From Telopea speciosissima (taxonomy: Eukaryota; Streptophyta; Magnoliopsida; Proteales; Proteaceae), in the NCBI RefSeq assembly GCF_018873765.1, contig NC_057926.1, forward strand, positions 49,715,043 through 49,779,042: 64,000 nucleotides of DNA, read 5' to 3'. Under the pieces are notes generated by a model. It ran no database searches. It saw only the letters and a list, made by a program, of their open reading frames with translations, and was not told the DNA's origin. Shown one piece after another: positions 11,111 through 24,600 of the stretch. Position 1 is the first letter of the stretch, and each line of letters opens with the position of its first letter. The translations under genes and the position numbers were made by a program.

Positions 11111-12190
11111 TCCGTTCTTAACTAATAGAGCTAAAAAATTATCCCTTTTTTTTTGTGGTTGACAAGATTTTGAATAGTCCACATCTACCTTTAACGAACC
11201 TGATATAGATCAGATCTAAAATAATTTCGGTACATTGATTGTCCTACAATCAAAATTGTCACGTCATCCTTCCATGTGATAAATTAATTTTTGGTGCGGT
11301 GCCAGAGATTCCCTCTAGACTTACCAATTAAAAAAAAAAAAAAAAAATTTTCCTTGTAATTGATTTTTAAGCTTTATTTTGCACTTTGTCAACTCTTTAT
11401 GGCCTAAAAATTAACTTGTAAGCAAGGACATTGGGGGTCTACTCTATTTATCTGATGATAGTAATAAGTAAATTAACTCTCTACATGGTGAAAAATAGAT
11501 CTCTTCAGCTAAATTTATTAGCTACAGGGACTTACAAGACCTTAATTTATTCTTTTTATTTGATTTCATCAACAAAGCCAACATTATTGCTTCCTCAATG
11601 CCATCTAAGGGTCCCAAAGAAATCACTCAAAAAGAAGTTCTTTTATTGATGACAAACAATACATTGGAATCTTATTGGCCCTAATTTCATTAATCATTTT
11701 GTGGTCCCAAATTCAAGTTGTGGATATATACTATATGGAATTGTTTATATTTGTTTCTGTTTATAATAACAATAATAATAGAAAATAATGATGATGGTGG
11801 TCACTATGTGAATTTCATATCTTATAAAAACAAGTATACCATGATGACCATCAATATTTGTTTTATGGCAATCATTATTATCTATATCTTCATTATCTAT
11901 TTATGTGCGAAGCTTCAATCCTCACAGAGCTCAGATCCTATAAAGCTTAAAGTAATGGTGGAATAATCAATTCAAAACAATTGATTTAATATCTAAAAAG
12001 ATAAAAAATATATATATATATATATTTAATAATACATGATTACCATATAGTTGAAGAGTTTAAATCTATAGCAATCGACATAGTGGTGTCCTCTTGCTCT
12101 GTATAATTTAGCTATATTGAAAGGTGGTGGTAGTTGGAGAGGGGGGGGGGGGGGCTTAGAGAGATCTAATTACCAAACCAAAGCAACATT
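11111..12190. other. AT-rich spacer with simple repeats
   Basis: I see no gene here. It contains poly(A) at 11331-11347, an (AT)n run at 12008-12026 and a 12-base G run near 12143. A few readings are open by chance only and are lysine/isoleucine-rich without domain features. Confidence 0.5.
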
Positions 12191-12390
12191 CTAGTGTATA
12201 AAAATAGGGAAAATGTTTTCTGTGGGGGCCAACAGGACATGCCCCAACACAATGGTGACCACTATGACCACCCCGCCCCGCTCCCTATAAAAGGTGAAAT
12301 TTCCAATCCTGAGATACCAGTGCATGCTCTCATTGGCTGCCACGCGTATGTGGCCCCTGCTCTCCCCCATAGAGAATGTTCTCCAATAAA
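12190..12390. repeat. MITE-like dispersed repeat
   Basis: Pieces such as GTGACCACTATGACCACCCC and CATGCTCTCATTGGCTGCCAC resemble the 7860, 17830 and 35560 repeats. Terminal words GAAAATGTTTTCTGTGGGGG and a complementary CTCTCCCCCATAGAGAATG near 12362-12380 suggest inverted ends. Confidence 0.45.
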
Positions 12391-13289
12391 AATATTAGTA
12401 GTTAAGAGAAGTAAGAAAGAGTCATAAACAAACAAATCATATGTGAACCACTCTCCTAATCAATCTAACATGAAAACAATATCCATAAGAAAGAAGGGAG
12501 CAAAAGACAATCATGCCAAGATTGTTGGGGGGTGGGGGAGGGGGGCTTTCCCTGGCAAGATTTAGGTTTTGCAGAGCCTGTTGATGCCAAAGAACATACA
12601 AACACACACCACTTCAAGGGGAGATGAAAGTTGGAGATAATACCCATTGGAATCAAGTGTCGGGCTCCTCTAATGCCGAGCTACCCGTATTGCCATGTGT
12701 ACCCCAGACACAGCAAAGCGTTAAAAAGACCGACTTACCCCTGCCCGAGTGGGGGTAAGATAGTCTTTTCCACCTTGTTGTATCTGAGGCATACGGAAGT
12801 AGAGGATCCAGATCCTTGGAACCAAACCTGGTCTAAATGGGTTTGGCTCCATTCATCTCAAGTCTCAACACTCTCAACACGTTTTGGAGGGCCCGGCCAG
12901 GAAATTGGACTTTAGTTTTTGGCAAGTGATGGGTTTTGATTCTTCTGAATTATACAAATAAAATTGAAAGGATGGTTTTTAAAGTTTGAACCTTTCTGAG
13001 TGTAATGATGGTGATCAAGAGTCTTAGCATTACCATGAATATGATAGCCCATTACTTTGCAATAACTTTTGCTCAACTTTATGTAATATTATATAAGAAA
13101 TATGCATATTATAATTAAGATTTTATAGAGTAATTAATAAAAGTAATAACATAATTAACAACCGAAATTAACAGAGTAACTAGTGGTAATAATGATAACA
13201 ATGGTTTCATTATTCATCCACACTTATTTACCAACATCATGTAACTAATATATTTCATATAAAAAAAAAAAAAAAGAAGCATGCATCAT

Positions 13290-13450
13290 GTAACTAAGGG
13301 TGCAAACGGTTGGTTCAGTCTGATTTTGGTCGGGTTTTTTTCCGGGTTTTTATGTATATTAGATCATATCGAAACTGGACCGATAAGGGTCAGTTGTTAG
13401 AGTCCAAACCCAACCAGTAGTTCGACCGTGTGGGTTTTGGTTTCTTATCA
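13290..13450. repeat. MITE-like repeat with 'GGGTGCAAACGGTTGGTTC' end
   Basis: The start word and the GACCGATAAGGGTCAG and AACCCAACC blocks resemble a dispersed non-autonomous repeat common in plant genomes. Only one copy is in this window, so its ends are not set. Confidence 0.35.
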
Positions 13451-13839
13451 ATTTCTCTTCACGGTCTCGTATATGTCCTTTATCGATTGGAATAATTATT
13501 AATGTATAAAAAAGAAAAAAAAAATCAAAATTTTCTATCGACGGTTTGGCCTACTCCACTCCATGGCTGCGAGAGTTGTGTTCACTCTCCAATCCATGAG
13601 ATGATGCATTTTTTTTTTTGGGGTGAGGGGTGATTTGTTTGGTGAAGCCACTTTTAGTTACAATGTGTCTATCACTATGACAATTTTGGCCACATATAAG
13701 ATAAACCGGAGAGCATTTTTTGCAATGAAAATATCAACTTCATAATGATCTATTGTTTTAGGGAAAAGTTTGGTCACGTTGTCGAGCTGCCCAGCCATGT
13801 GTTTGTCTCTCTCCTTACTCTTTATGAAATTACGCCCAT

Positions 13840-14215
13840 GCCCAACCCATTGTGCCTTTCCCATTGGTGCATAGTAGTTATAAGCTTCATATAACAGCAC
13901 TTGGTTGCATGAAGAATAACTTATCAGTTATCCAGATTCTGTCAGGCTCCTCTTCAGCTATGCCTTGGAGAATCGCTAACATCATTGCTGATTGTCGAGC
14001 TCTTAGTTCATCCTTCAACCAATTATCGTTTGTTCACTCGTTTAGGGAGGCAAACGCAGTGGCTGATTGTCTAGCCTTTATTGGGGCATCGACTCAATCT
14101 TCTTTGTTTTGGCAAGACTCCCCCCCCCCCCTCCCTGTATTTTCCTTCGCTTGTACTCTGATTCGTCTGGAATGTTTTTTTAGCGTTAATAAAGTATTTT
14201 CACAAAAACAAAAAA
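13840..14215 (+). mobile_element. 5'-truncated L1-type LINE 3' end
   Basis: A reading at 13900-14230 encodes NIIADCRALSSSF followed by FVHSFREANAVADCLA, the final RNase H segment of a plant L1 with its conserved EANxxAD motif. A short 3' UTR with GCGTTAATAAAGTATTTTC is followed by an A-rich tail at 14200-14217. Everything upstream of the RNase H C-terminus is absent. Confidence 0.78.
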
Positions 14216-14617
14216 AGTTACATGTAGATTAAGTCCCTTTTTTTTTTGGCCTTTTTCTTTTTTCTTTTTGCTTTTCTCTCATCTATACTTGGTCGATGGA
14301 CAATTTATACAGATAAGACAACCGATTTTCCATCCTAGTTATATGCAACTTACTAGACAAACAATATCCTCCAATTAAGATTTTTGTTTCATTATTAATG
14401 CTAAGGTCTCTTTCACTTATGTCACCTTGATTGTGAGAGAGTATTCTACCTTTCACCCCAAAAGTGGAGAAAAGGGAAACTCCTAGAAAACCAACAAAGA
14501 AATAAAATGGTGGGGGCTAAAAGGGGAAATATATTTGAATGGAGAATGATGGAACTCATTAATCTCTAATTAATCCATATAAATCCATTATGATTTTAAG
14601 ACAACATGTTATGTTCT

Positions 14618-14872
14618 TGGATCGGGCTCCTCTGTGGTTTGGGGTTGTGCGACCATCATGTTGTGCTCAACTCCCAGGTCACCACCATAGCACAGATGCT
14701 TATTCAATGGTTGGGCGTTGAGCTCATTTTAAATTTGAATTTTGGATAGTATTTTTGAAGAACTCGATGCCCAACCATTGGATGGTCATCTGTGCTGAAG
14801 TGATAACTTAGGAATTGCACGCAGCACGATGACCGCACAATCCCAAGCCACAGAAGATCCAAATCCTATGTT
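14618..14872. repeat. MITE with ~35-bp terminal inverted repeats
   Basis: The left end (GGATCGGGCTCCTCTGTGGT, then TTGGGGTTGTGCG) is complementary to the right end (CGCACAATCCCAAGCCACAG, then AAGATCC). Internally, TTCAATGGTTGGGCGTTGAG pairs with CTCGATGCCCAACCATTGG, so the whole element folds back. No coding capacity. The inverted termini and length are typical of hAT- or Mutator-derived MITEs; which of these is not clear. Confidence 0.75.
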
Positions 14873-15394
14873 CCCCTTCTATTTTTTTATTAAAATTAAT
14901 TTTCTATGAATTTTGTTGAAATTAATTTTGGGGTAATGGTTAATGGGGTTATTTCAGTTGATCGACTAGGGCTCTTTTTCTTTTGGGAAGAACAGTGGAG
15001 GAGATTTGATGGGGACTAATGGACTATTAGTGTAGGCACTAAAGGATACCTTTTTTATTTGAGTTTGTGACACTCTGTGTTCTAGTCCCTTCCGTCCTTC
15101 CTTCCAAATAAGTTCTCTTTAAAGAGCAAATGTGTCGGCCATGTGTTTGTTTATATTTCAAGGAAGAAGCTCCACCTCCATGTGTCAAAATTCAATTACT
15201 ACTTACTACTTCTGTAAAGAAAAATAGAAAATCATGTGGTGTTTATTTATTTATTTATTTATTTTTATATGCTATGGATGATAAGTCTGCCATGTCCATA
15301 TGGTGACATGGGTGCCCTGCCACTCACGCTGGCGTAGGGTTATGTAGATGCATCTTCTCATAAAACGAAAAATTCATCTCTCTCTCTCTCATGG

Positions 15395-15735
15395 TGTGAG
15401 ATATCTGTATCGTTAGCTACTAATTCCGATCAGTATCGGTATCGCTAACTACCAATCCTCATCCCTAATCAATATTGTATCGATGAAATGGTACAGTTAT
15501 ACTAATACAGATCGGTTATATTGGGTTTGAGTGGACCATTTTACCCCTCAAATTGAGACCGATATGACGATATCGATATTGATATAGATTGATTGTACTG
15601 AGTTAGATTGGACCATTTTGCCCCGAAAACACCAATACCTAAGTTGGGTTTTTTATTTATCATTTTACCCTCCCTTATTCCAATACCAACATCACAGTAT
15701 TAGTCAGGTATCGGTTCGATTATGATTGTTAACGC
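15395..15735. repeat. 'TATCGGTATCG' dispersed repeat, copy 1
   Basis: The block is rich in GTATCGGTATCG-like words and contains GGACCATTTTACCCCTCAAA twice in variant form. Related blocks occur at 17040-17200, 36050-36215, 40590-40780 and 45715-45905. They are probably non-autonomous copies of one family, strongly diverged. Confidence 0.55.
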
Positions 15736-15739
15736 AAAC

Positions 15740-16060
15740 ACCAAGTAACATGAAAAAATAAAACAGATTGAGACAAAGATGACACAAAGATTTAACGTGG
15801 TTCACACACCAATTTGGTGTGCTACATCCACAAGCGATATGGAAGATGATTCACTATGTAATGGAAGAAAAATATAGTGAAGATCTTTTAAGAACACCAA
15901 AAGTTACAGTGATCTCTCCTCAGAAAATGTCAACACAAAAATTCTTAGATCTCAGTTCTCTTTCTTACTCATACAACAAGACAATAAACACAAGGTAATA
16001 CTCCTCAAAGTCAGATTAATCCATCGAGTCGGGTCAGGTATCGGTCCAAGCCATCCGCTA
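15740..16060. repeat. Possible LTR-type remnant
   Basis: The words ACAAAGATTTAACGTGGTTC and CTACATCCACAAGCGATATG are typical of the internal or LTR region of short non-autonomous copia-like elements in plants. Ends are not visible. Confidence 0.3.
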
Positions 16061-16065
16061 CCATC

Positions 16066-16690
16066 ATACAACAACAACAACAACAACAACTAACTCTGCC
16101 TTATTCCAACTGAATGAGGTTGGTTACATGATCCTTGCCAAAACAAAGAATGGAAAATTGACTGAAAGTAAAACGAATGAAAAAATGAAGGCAAAAGAGA
16201 TGAGAAGTGTAACATAAGAAAAGAAAGTAAGAGAAAGGAGACAGTCCAGGAAGTCAAGAAAATCTCAGTTAAACGGGATCGGCAACGTGGATCCTTGTCC
16301 TCTAATAGGCTCTAACCGAAGTCATACTTGGTACAAGACCCAAACTACTCATGTCATTCTTCACAATCTCTCTTATGGTCATTCTCGGCCTAACCCTAGC
16401 TCTTTTAACTCTTTCAATCGGGACAAATCACTCCTCCGTACTAAGGCATCTTCAAGTCATCGTTGAACATGGTCATACCATCTCAAATGATATTCTCGAA
16501 GCTTGTCATAGATCTGGGCAACTCCCAAATCAACTCTTATTAAATCATTCCTTACTTTATATCCTTCTTAGTTTCTCCGCACATCTATATTAACATTCTC
16601 ATCTCTACTACACATAATTTTTCTGACACTTTTTAATTGTCCAACATTTTACCCCATACATCATAGACCTCACAAAATTTTCCCTTCGCA
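16066..16690 (-). mobile_element. RTE-type LINE, 3' portion
   Basis: In minus orientation the element ends in a (GTT)n tail (ACAACAACAACAAC at 16068-16090 on the plus strand), the hallmark of plant RTE elements. Upstream of it lies coding-derived sequence matching the C-terminal part of RTE ORF2 (the YGVECW and MLRWM region), here strongly diverged and frameshifted. The 3' UTR includes about 150 bases not present in the other two RTE copies of the window. Confidence 0.7.
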
Positions 16691-17039
16691 ACGCCACCAA
16701 AAATGTCAAAGCAGAAAATTGGACCATAACTTTTTTTTTTTTTTAATGTATTTTCTTGTCTTCACTGTTCATATCTAATAATCTAATATCATTCACTTTC
16801 AGTACTCATCACTATCAGACGGTATCTTCTGTTTTTTTAGATCTGATATCAGACTGGTGGCGATCAACGACTGCGATTTCACGTCAACTTTTCAATGATG
16901 TGTGCGTCACTACAGCTTGAGAAGATGATGAGGGGCTTTATGGGTGAGGAGGTTATTCTTCTATTGGGCCCCCATTACCAAATATGTTTGACTTTGACTC
17001 CAAATATTTTTGTCATTAAGGCCTTTCTTTTCTATATAG

Positions 17040-17205
17040 ATTCTAGAAGCATCGTGGTTTTGGGTATCATATCGGATCGTGGTATCAGAATAAGGGAGGG
17101 CAAAATAGTCTAAAAAACTTTTTGTATCGATATTTTGAGGAGCAAAACGGTCTGTTCTGTATTAGTATCAATATCAATATCGACAGGAACTGATATCATA
17201 CACTA
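17040..17205. repeat. 'TATCGGTATCG' dispersed repeat, copy 2
   Basis: Contains GGGTATCATATCGGATCG, GAGGAGCAAAACGGTC and ATCAATATCAATATCGAC, in the same order as parts of the 15.4 kb copy. Ends not defined. Confidence 0.45.
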
Positions 17206-17820
17206 AAACCCAAGACCTAAGGGGATAATGTGACATATTCACATTAACCATCAGATAAGCACCATGAAACAAAACAAATTGGTTCCAAGTGGAGATCTAA
17301 TTTCGATCAATTTTGATCTGATTCAGCTCTGTCAATTCATATTGGATTTTTAGGGTTTTGTTCTATTCTTGTTGACTCAAAATTGGAATTGATTCCATTT
17401 ACTTGAACCTTGCTTGTCTTTAATCGTTATATTTATTAGATTCACGATTTGTGTTGAAGATATGGGTGGAGTCAAATGACAAGAGGATTCCAAAGGGATT
17501 GAAGTGAATAGTTTGAATAGAGAATTGGAGAAAGCTAAAGGGTTTGGAATTATTGATGATGTTTTGATATATTCAGATTCTAGGGAGATAATACTTGCAA
17601 GGACCGAGTTTTTCTTCAGCTACGGTGAATGGGGGCTAGCTTTAAATGCGTGTGAGAGGTTATTTTGGGAAATATACTAAAGACATGGGCCTTGAGTGCC
17701 CAAAAGAGGTTCGATTCATCTCGGCCCAAAGGGCAAAAGATCAGTTTAAAAATGAAGCATGTCATGAGCAGAGATAACTCCCAAAACTCTGAGAGTAATA
17801 CCTAAAAGCTCACTTCACTA
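17206..17820. other. Spacer, no gene recognised
   Basis: Short readings resemble fragments of retroelement RNase H (YSDSREI near 17570), but the similarity is too small to call. Otherwise unremarkable AT-rich sequence. Confidence 0.4.
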
Positions 17821-18245
17821 TGTGGTAGGTATATTTAAAAATAGGGGGAGAGTTCTCTTTCCGAGAGTGCAACCACTATCTAGCAAGGAATGGGAGCACA
17901 CGCAAAAACATCAACAAGGGCATGATTTCCACCTTTCGTTGGGGGCACAGTGGTCATTTTGCAGGGGCTTCTGTCTAGCGCAAGACCTACACTCCCGGAC
18001 AAGCTCTCTTTTCCTTTAAAAATACATTTGTTCACGAACTATTTCGTTTTGAGATAAAGGCCTTGGGTTCGAAGTTTCAAACCATTGTAAAGAAACAGCA
18101 AAGTTTATTTCTTCCTTTTTCCTTCCTTCACAGCATATTTTAAGAACAGGCAAGAAGACTAGGGCTTAAAAAACTATGAAATGGCAAGAAATGAATTCCC
18201 TTCAACTAAAAGGCCATATTCAACAACATCAATAAACAAATGAAG

Positions 18246-18397
18246 GGAAAAGGTTTTCTGAGCCGCTGGAGTAGGGTACAAGAGTATCTGTATCTATCTC
18301 TCTCTCCTCATATGAAATGACCTCGCTTCGTTGCCCTCCTATGTACGATACCATTTTGTCGCATTTCATTGGGGTGCTCTAAACCATTTTCTCAAAA
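18246..18397. repeat. MITE, family of the 31.0-31.5 kb element
   Basis: GAGCCGCTGGAGTAGGGTAC, then TATCTATCTCTCTCTCCTC and ATTGGGGTGCTC are found in the same order, as reverse complement, in the split element at 31010-31490. Terminal words GGTTTTCTGAGC and its counterpart CTAAACCATTTTCTC indicate inverted ends. It lies just 3' of the RFT1 stop codon and could be part of its 3' UTR. Confidence 0.7.
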
Positions 18398-18663
18398 AAA
18401 TAGAGCTAGAACGCTTTATATCATCTATAACAGCTTCGGGATCACCGCCACATCATACATCAGATTTTAAGATGTTGATCTATGGAATGAAGCACTGCCT
18501 GATGGGAAACAAAAAGATGGTTCTATCTCCGCAGCCTCAACTGCACCAGAGAGAGTATGCCACATCAACCACAGGGAAGTGAAGAAGGAAAACAAGAATC
18601 GAAGCGAAGATAATAGAGAGGATAGGCATACCTTGAGGTTCAAAGAAGTACAGTTAGTTATTT

Positions 18664-21600
18664 CTATTCAACATGGTCCCGAAAACGGATGATTTTGTTG
18701 ATGAAAGGCCTCTCATGGTGATATCTATTTGCAAATAGTTCAATCAATTAATTCCAACGCATAACAAAAACACAAAGAATGGCTTAAAAGAGATCAATGA
18801 AATGTAACAGAGATGAAAATCCCAAAAAGAATTAGTTTCTAAAGGGATGAGGATACTCCACAGTTGTTCTTTAGCTGTTGTATAGCTACTATAGGAAATC
18901 AAGAAACAAGCATTTAGGCAGAAATTAATGATAACTAATTCTGCATCTCGTCCCCAAAATGCTTTATCCCTTCCTTTCATCATAGCTACATGAATCACAA
19001 CAGGTATGACAACTTTAGAGGATTCTCGTCCATCTTGAATTTGAATGGAAGTACAAGAGAGTACATACATTACAATGGTGGATATACATAAGCATGTCAA
19101 TCCAAAGGATGAATGAATGAACATGGTTGGCCAGAAATTTTCCCGATCTAGAAATATTCGCTCAGATATGAGAGTAGCAACACCTGAAAGAAGCAAAACT
19201 GTCCAACCAGATGGCAAGCACTGATTGAATGCGAATAAGCTAGAATCCTGTGGAAGGTAACAAATAAATCTGAAATAAGAACCAATTCAATATCAAAAGT
19301 TCAATAAACCATTCACGATCTCATGTTGAAAGCCCAGCAGACTTATATTGAAAGAATGTGACGGAGAAATTTTTTGCACCTGGAAATAATGCATAATGAA
19401 TACGGCAGAGTAAAAAATCCTGAAAATCATATCTTTTCATTGCAGTCAAGAAAGAAGCCAATGCTTTACTTTCAACCTGTTTTTTCCCAAAGAAAATAAG
19501 CCAATTTTTCAAAACTCAATAAAACATTAATAATCACACATTCTTTCATTAGTGTAACAATTGTATGGGAGGCCACATCACTATGGGTATTTCAGTCTCA
19601 TTTCTCAATAAATGAATAAGGGAATGTACCAACCAAACTTTGAAATACACAATCAATATAGAACCAATGAAATGAGACACAGAATTGCATAACCCCAAGA
19701 ATTAAAACCAATTTATTCTTTTGAACCAATGGAAAAGGCTGGGCATGCTGTCAGAGTGCCCAGCAGTCATCCTCTTTCCTCCCCCTTTGGAAAAGAACTC
19801 CTTGCCCTCCTCTGTCTAGCCCTGTGATGGTGCATGCCGCTAGCTTACCGAAAGCTGGCGGCATGCCCAACCGTCTCCTCCCCCAACCCCCCAACCCCCC
19901 CCCCCACACAAAAAAAAAAAAAAAAGGCTGAATAATTTCTTCGAAAAACCACATCCTTTTTGTGAGACTATTGAACAAATGGAGGAAAAGGAGAAGGGAG
20001 GGACCAAATCTTAGAAAGGATACTTAATGAATTAGCCGCAATTAACCCAACTGCACCAGCTGAGCGTATGAGCAGGACATTCAGTACAATGTAAATCCCT
20101 GAGAATATAAATAAGGAGCCGTTTGAATGCTTTAGTTGTTCCTCATTTGCCACTGCATGTAGAAACGCTTCAGATGTTCCTGAAGCATAATCAAGGGAGT
20201 CAATATTATTATTGGAGAAATGCATTTGTCATCATTTAGTACATGGAAGAAAGAAAATTCTCATCCTCATGATCACCGATATAATTTTCCAATTGCAGCA
20301 TTCCATGATATATTGAAAGATCAAAGGTGACTTACCATTCATAGCTAAAACAATGACATAAAGACAATAGTAACGGAGTGCAGTTGGAGCTTCTCCATCG
20401 CTCCACTTCCTACCATACAAGACTCTAATAAGAGCATAAGAGTAGCTTGGACCAAATGCCATAACAACCAGACCTACAGAAAATAAAGTCAAAATTTAAC
20501 CATCATATGGCTGTTGCAATAACCCCGGAATTCATTTACTCACACAGCTTTAAAAAAAATGTTTTTACTGAAAGTGTAAATAAGAAGCTAGGTTGTGCAA
20601 GCATACACAAAGTCACACATGTATTGTTTACATTCCATGTTCAATAATAGGAACAAAAAGGTCTTCACTTCATATCACACAAAATTCGGCAACTCTGCAC
20701 TCATTTTTTTCTTTACTGACTATGCACTAAACCTGAAAACTTTTATCGGTTTGTGGGCTCACATTTGGTAGAAACCCATCAAATGTCCTGAGGTGTGTTG
20801 CAGACTACCAGGGGGGAGGGTGGAAGAATATGAGTTCCTTTTGTGATATCACACCTGATCCATAATTTCCCAAGTTTATGTTACTTCAGAAATCCAGCTT
20901 GAAGTTCTTAACATACCTAGATTCTGAATGGGTTATTGATTTCATAGATTGGGGTTTCTTAACCAGTTCTCTGTTTCTCAATGTTCTCTCTTGAGAAGCA
21001 AGAAATTATTTGTCACATTCCAGCCAAAACTAAGAATGAACGTAGCACTCATATTGCAAAGATCTATAGAGATGGTTTGTCACCAGGCTTCTGGCAGATT
21101 CCAAAACTTATTAGGTGTTGACATAGATGCTATTCAGAAAGCATCAAACTTTCATGAGAACAATAAAACAGAGATTGCTATTATGGGCATTACAAATAAA
21201 TGGAATACCTAGTCTTCCATATCAAGCTCCATTTAGCCAATTTCTTTTCCAAATCACACTATAATGTTTATGTATTCCACATCATGCTGCATTTCTCAGA
21301 ACCTGAACTTGGATGGTGTGTGTGTGTGGCTTCTGGCAGATTCCAAAACTTATTAGGTGTTGACATAGATGCTATTCAGAAAGCATCAATCTTTCATGAG
21401 AATAATAAAACAGAGATTGCTATTACGAACATTACAAATAACTGGAATGATTAGTCTTCCATATCAAGCTCCATTTACCCAATTTCTTTTCCAAATCACA
21501 CTATAATGTTTATGTATTCCACATCATGCTGAATTTCTCAGAACCTGAACTTGGATGGTGTGTGTGTGTGCAATAAATTTGTTCTGGTTATAGATCTAGG

Positions 21601-24600
21601 CTTCTCATAGCTAGTGAGGTTAAGTATTTCGAGTTCTACCATTATAAGTTGCCATGGTAAGTTGGCAACATTAGTCAAAGAGTACGCCACCCTGTCGCAC
21701 AGCGCACGTCACCCCTGTGCCCTGACACAGGGGGGCGCGAAATGACCGCAGCACCCCCTCGAACCCCGGACATGACTAGGGGTGCGGTGGTCATTTTGCA
21801 TGCCCCTGTGTTAGGGCGCAGGGGTGGCATGTCTGGTGTGACCGGGTGGCGTTCTTTCTCCCTTAAACAACTTACTTTAAACTAATTGAGTTCAAATAAA
21901 TAAGAAGAAATACATACCAATTAAAAGAACAAGTTTTAGTGCATCAGAAAGGGAACTCCCTATTTTCATGTTTCTTTGAGGAGATTGCCCTGCCAAGAAA
22001 GAACAAACATTGAGTCCCTTAAAAGGATTGATCTTACATCTATACAGTGGCACAAAATGTATTTACATACATCACACATGAAGCTAGTAATGAAGTAAAG
22101 AGTCCGGAACCTCTGCCATACTGCACACCAGAGGCCACGTGTGCCAGCGTGGCACACATGACACACATGGCCTCTGCTGTGCCGCAGGGTGTGCAGTAGG
22201 ATGTGCACCGCACACCCTGCAGTACGGCAGAGGATTTTTATTATGAAGTAAAACTCAACAACCCTTTTGGACAATCAAACTACAAAGTAGCAAAAGAGGT
22301 TGGAAGGAGAAAATATGACATCAAAAGCCATCCCAATTCAACAAAGCCTTATCTCAACCATCTGGAGGTTAACTCATACAAACCCTGTTCCACTACCCAC
22401 TCTATCTAGGCCTATATCTTCTGTTAAATCATGAGCACCCACGTATATGCTAACTAGTTTAGCCCAATTAAACTTTTGAGATTTCCCTTCTTCTTCTAAC
22501 ACCCCCTCAACTTAGACCATCACTTCCAAAACTTGATTATTCAAACAAAAAAAACCAGGAAAATCAACATGGAATTTGAGAGAAAATAGGAATGTGGTAG
22601 GGAAAACAAATTGAGGAACACCATATATCAAACCAGAAGTTAGGAACAGTCCAGACAGAATTTAAATAAGAGCAAATAGTGGGTATCGATAATCTGGAAA
22701 ACAGGGTAGATTTAGGTATTATGGGAGAAAACTGATATCTATCAAGATATAGATCAGATAGAGACACCAAATCTGGATCAAGTTATCTTCAAAGTGTGAT
22801 CCATCAACAAGAATTGCCGGACTTTTACACTGATTTAGATGGTTCAACTATTGTAATCAGATTAAATGAAAACAGAGTACGGAATGGAAAGGTCCTAACA
22901 GTGAAGCGTCACCCCAATTTGAGTGATCCGATTCATATGGGAATAGCAGCAGAAAAATAGATAAAATCAGGAAACAGCAAATTTCTGCTGTACCCCGTTT
23001 TCCTAATTTATTTTTCTAAGCTTCAACTAATCATGTTTTCTGATTCAGAGATAATAGAACTAACCTGTGGGAGAGAGAACAGACCTGGAAAAAGAAGATT
23101 TGATAACCAAGAGTAGCAGGACAGAAACATAACAAACATCCAGGCCATGACCACCTTGGGATTAGCTCTACAAACACAACACTCGAGCAACCCAAACTCA
23201 AAATTGAATTCTCAATTCAATATCAAAATTGTCGGTTACATCCCTAAGGGTCCTCCCTTCGTAAAGAATTATAATTTTAACTTAGCTGCTAACTCAACTC
23301 TCCAAACGATACTAAAGTTAGACTGTCGAAGTAAGTTTCCTGATTGAACCTGGACTCAACAAAAGATATTTAACTAATCTCAGATAGAACCATATGCCCA
23401 AATTTAAATGAGGACATTACATAATATTTCTTATAGACACAATACCAATCATATATAACAAAGACCAAACTTAGAAAAAAGACTCTAATTAAGCCTAAAT
23501 CTCTTTAAATGAGGCTCAATCCCATGGCTTTTAAATCCAGGCCTCTTATAATGTAGAATACAAAGCACACAAGGTCCACTGCACAACAGCACTTGCTTGC
23601 CTGCATCACCAGTGCAGTTATTGATCTTTGTTGTACATGTCCAAACCAATTTGTTCACCCCTCTCACCATCCACATGCCCAAGGTTTCTGCTAATAAATC
23701 TATTACCAATTCTATCATTTCTAGTCCTGTCAACATCCATTCATTGGTCTCCACACTTAAATTTCAGCCAAAAGCAATTCTTGCTGCCTCTGGGTGGAAG
23801 GAACTTTTAAGTCTTTCAGTCGGCATTGAACTGAACAGGATCCACAAACAGGGCTTGTACAATTAAGAGTTGCCAACTCCCCCCCTCCTCCCCTCCAACG
23901 GGTTTCATTAAGATAAAAAAGACTCCCGCCACTGCGGCGTCTGAGGAGGGTCATAATGTACGCAGCCACCCCTGCTTTCGCAAAGAGGCTGTTTCCAGAC
24001 TCGAACCCGTGACCACTTGGTCACAATGGAGCAACCTTACCATTGCAACAGGTTTCATTAAGATAGATTCCAAAAATGTGCACTCTCGATGAAAGCAGAA
24101 AAAGTGACTGACAGACCATTCAACATTTCCCTTTAAAGGGATTGCTGGGATGTAATACAAAGACGTAAAATATATGCAGCTTCTCAGACCACTTCAATCA
24201 GAAGTTTCTGAAAGGTTATTTTAACATTTCAGCTATGGAAATTGGGAGGTCTACTGATGAAGATCCATCACCAAACTGGGCTTGTTTGCTTAGGAATAAG
24301 TCTAGGGTTGTATACATGTTGGGCCTTTGATCCTACGGCTTTTCAATGTAAAAGGTTGCATACAGGATTAGCTAGTTTGTTTCTTAGTTTATTTTTAAGT
24401 TGTTTTGGGTTAGTTCAATTGACCCGGTTCTATGTGGTTCAATTTAAGTTGCAAGTATTTGTTATTAAGTGTTTTAGTTAGGCTGGATAGGATTCTATTA
24501 GTCCAGTCCTGTTTTGAGTCTGTTTCATTTAATATTTCACTTTCCTAGTCAATTTACTATTTGGTTAAGGATTGAGTTAGGCCTTTCCTTTTTAGTGGTT

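Noticed and set aside
18744-19217. 157-codon reading that continues exon 13 of RFT1
   Set aside because: Beyond 19069 it runs into the intron. A strong GTATGT donor and a family-conserved last exon at 18664-18724 explain the gene better.
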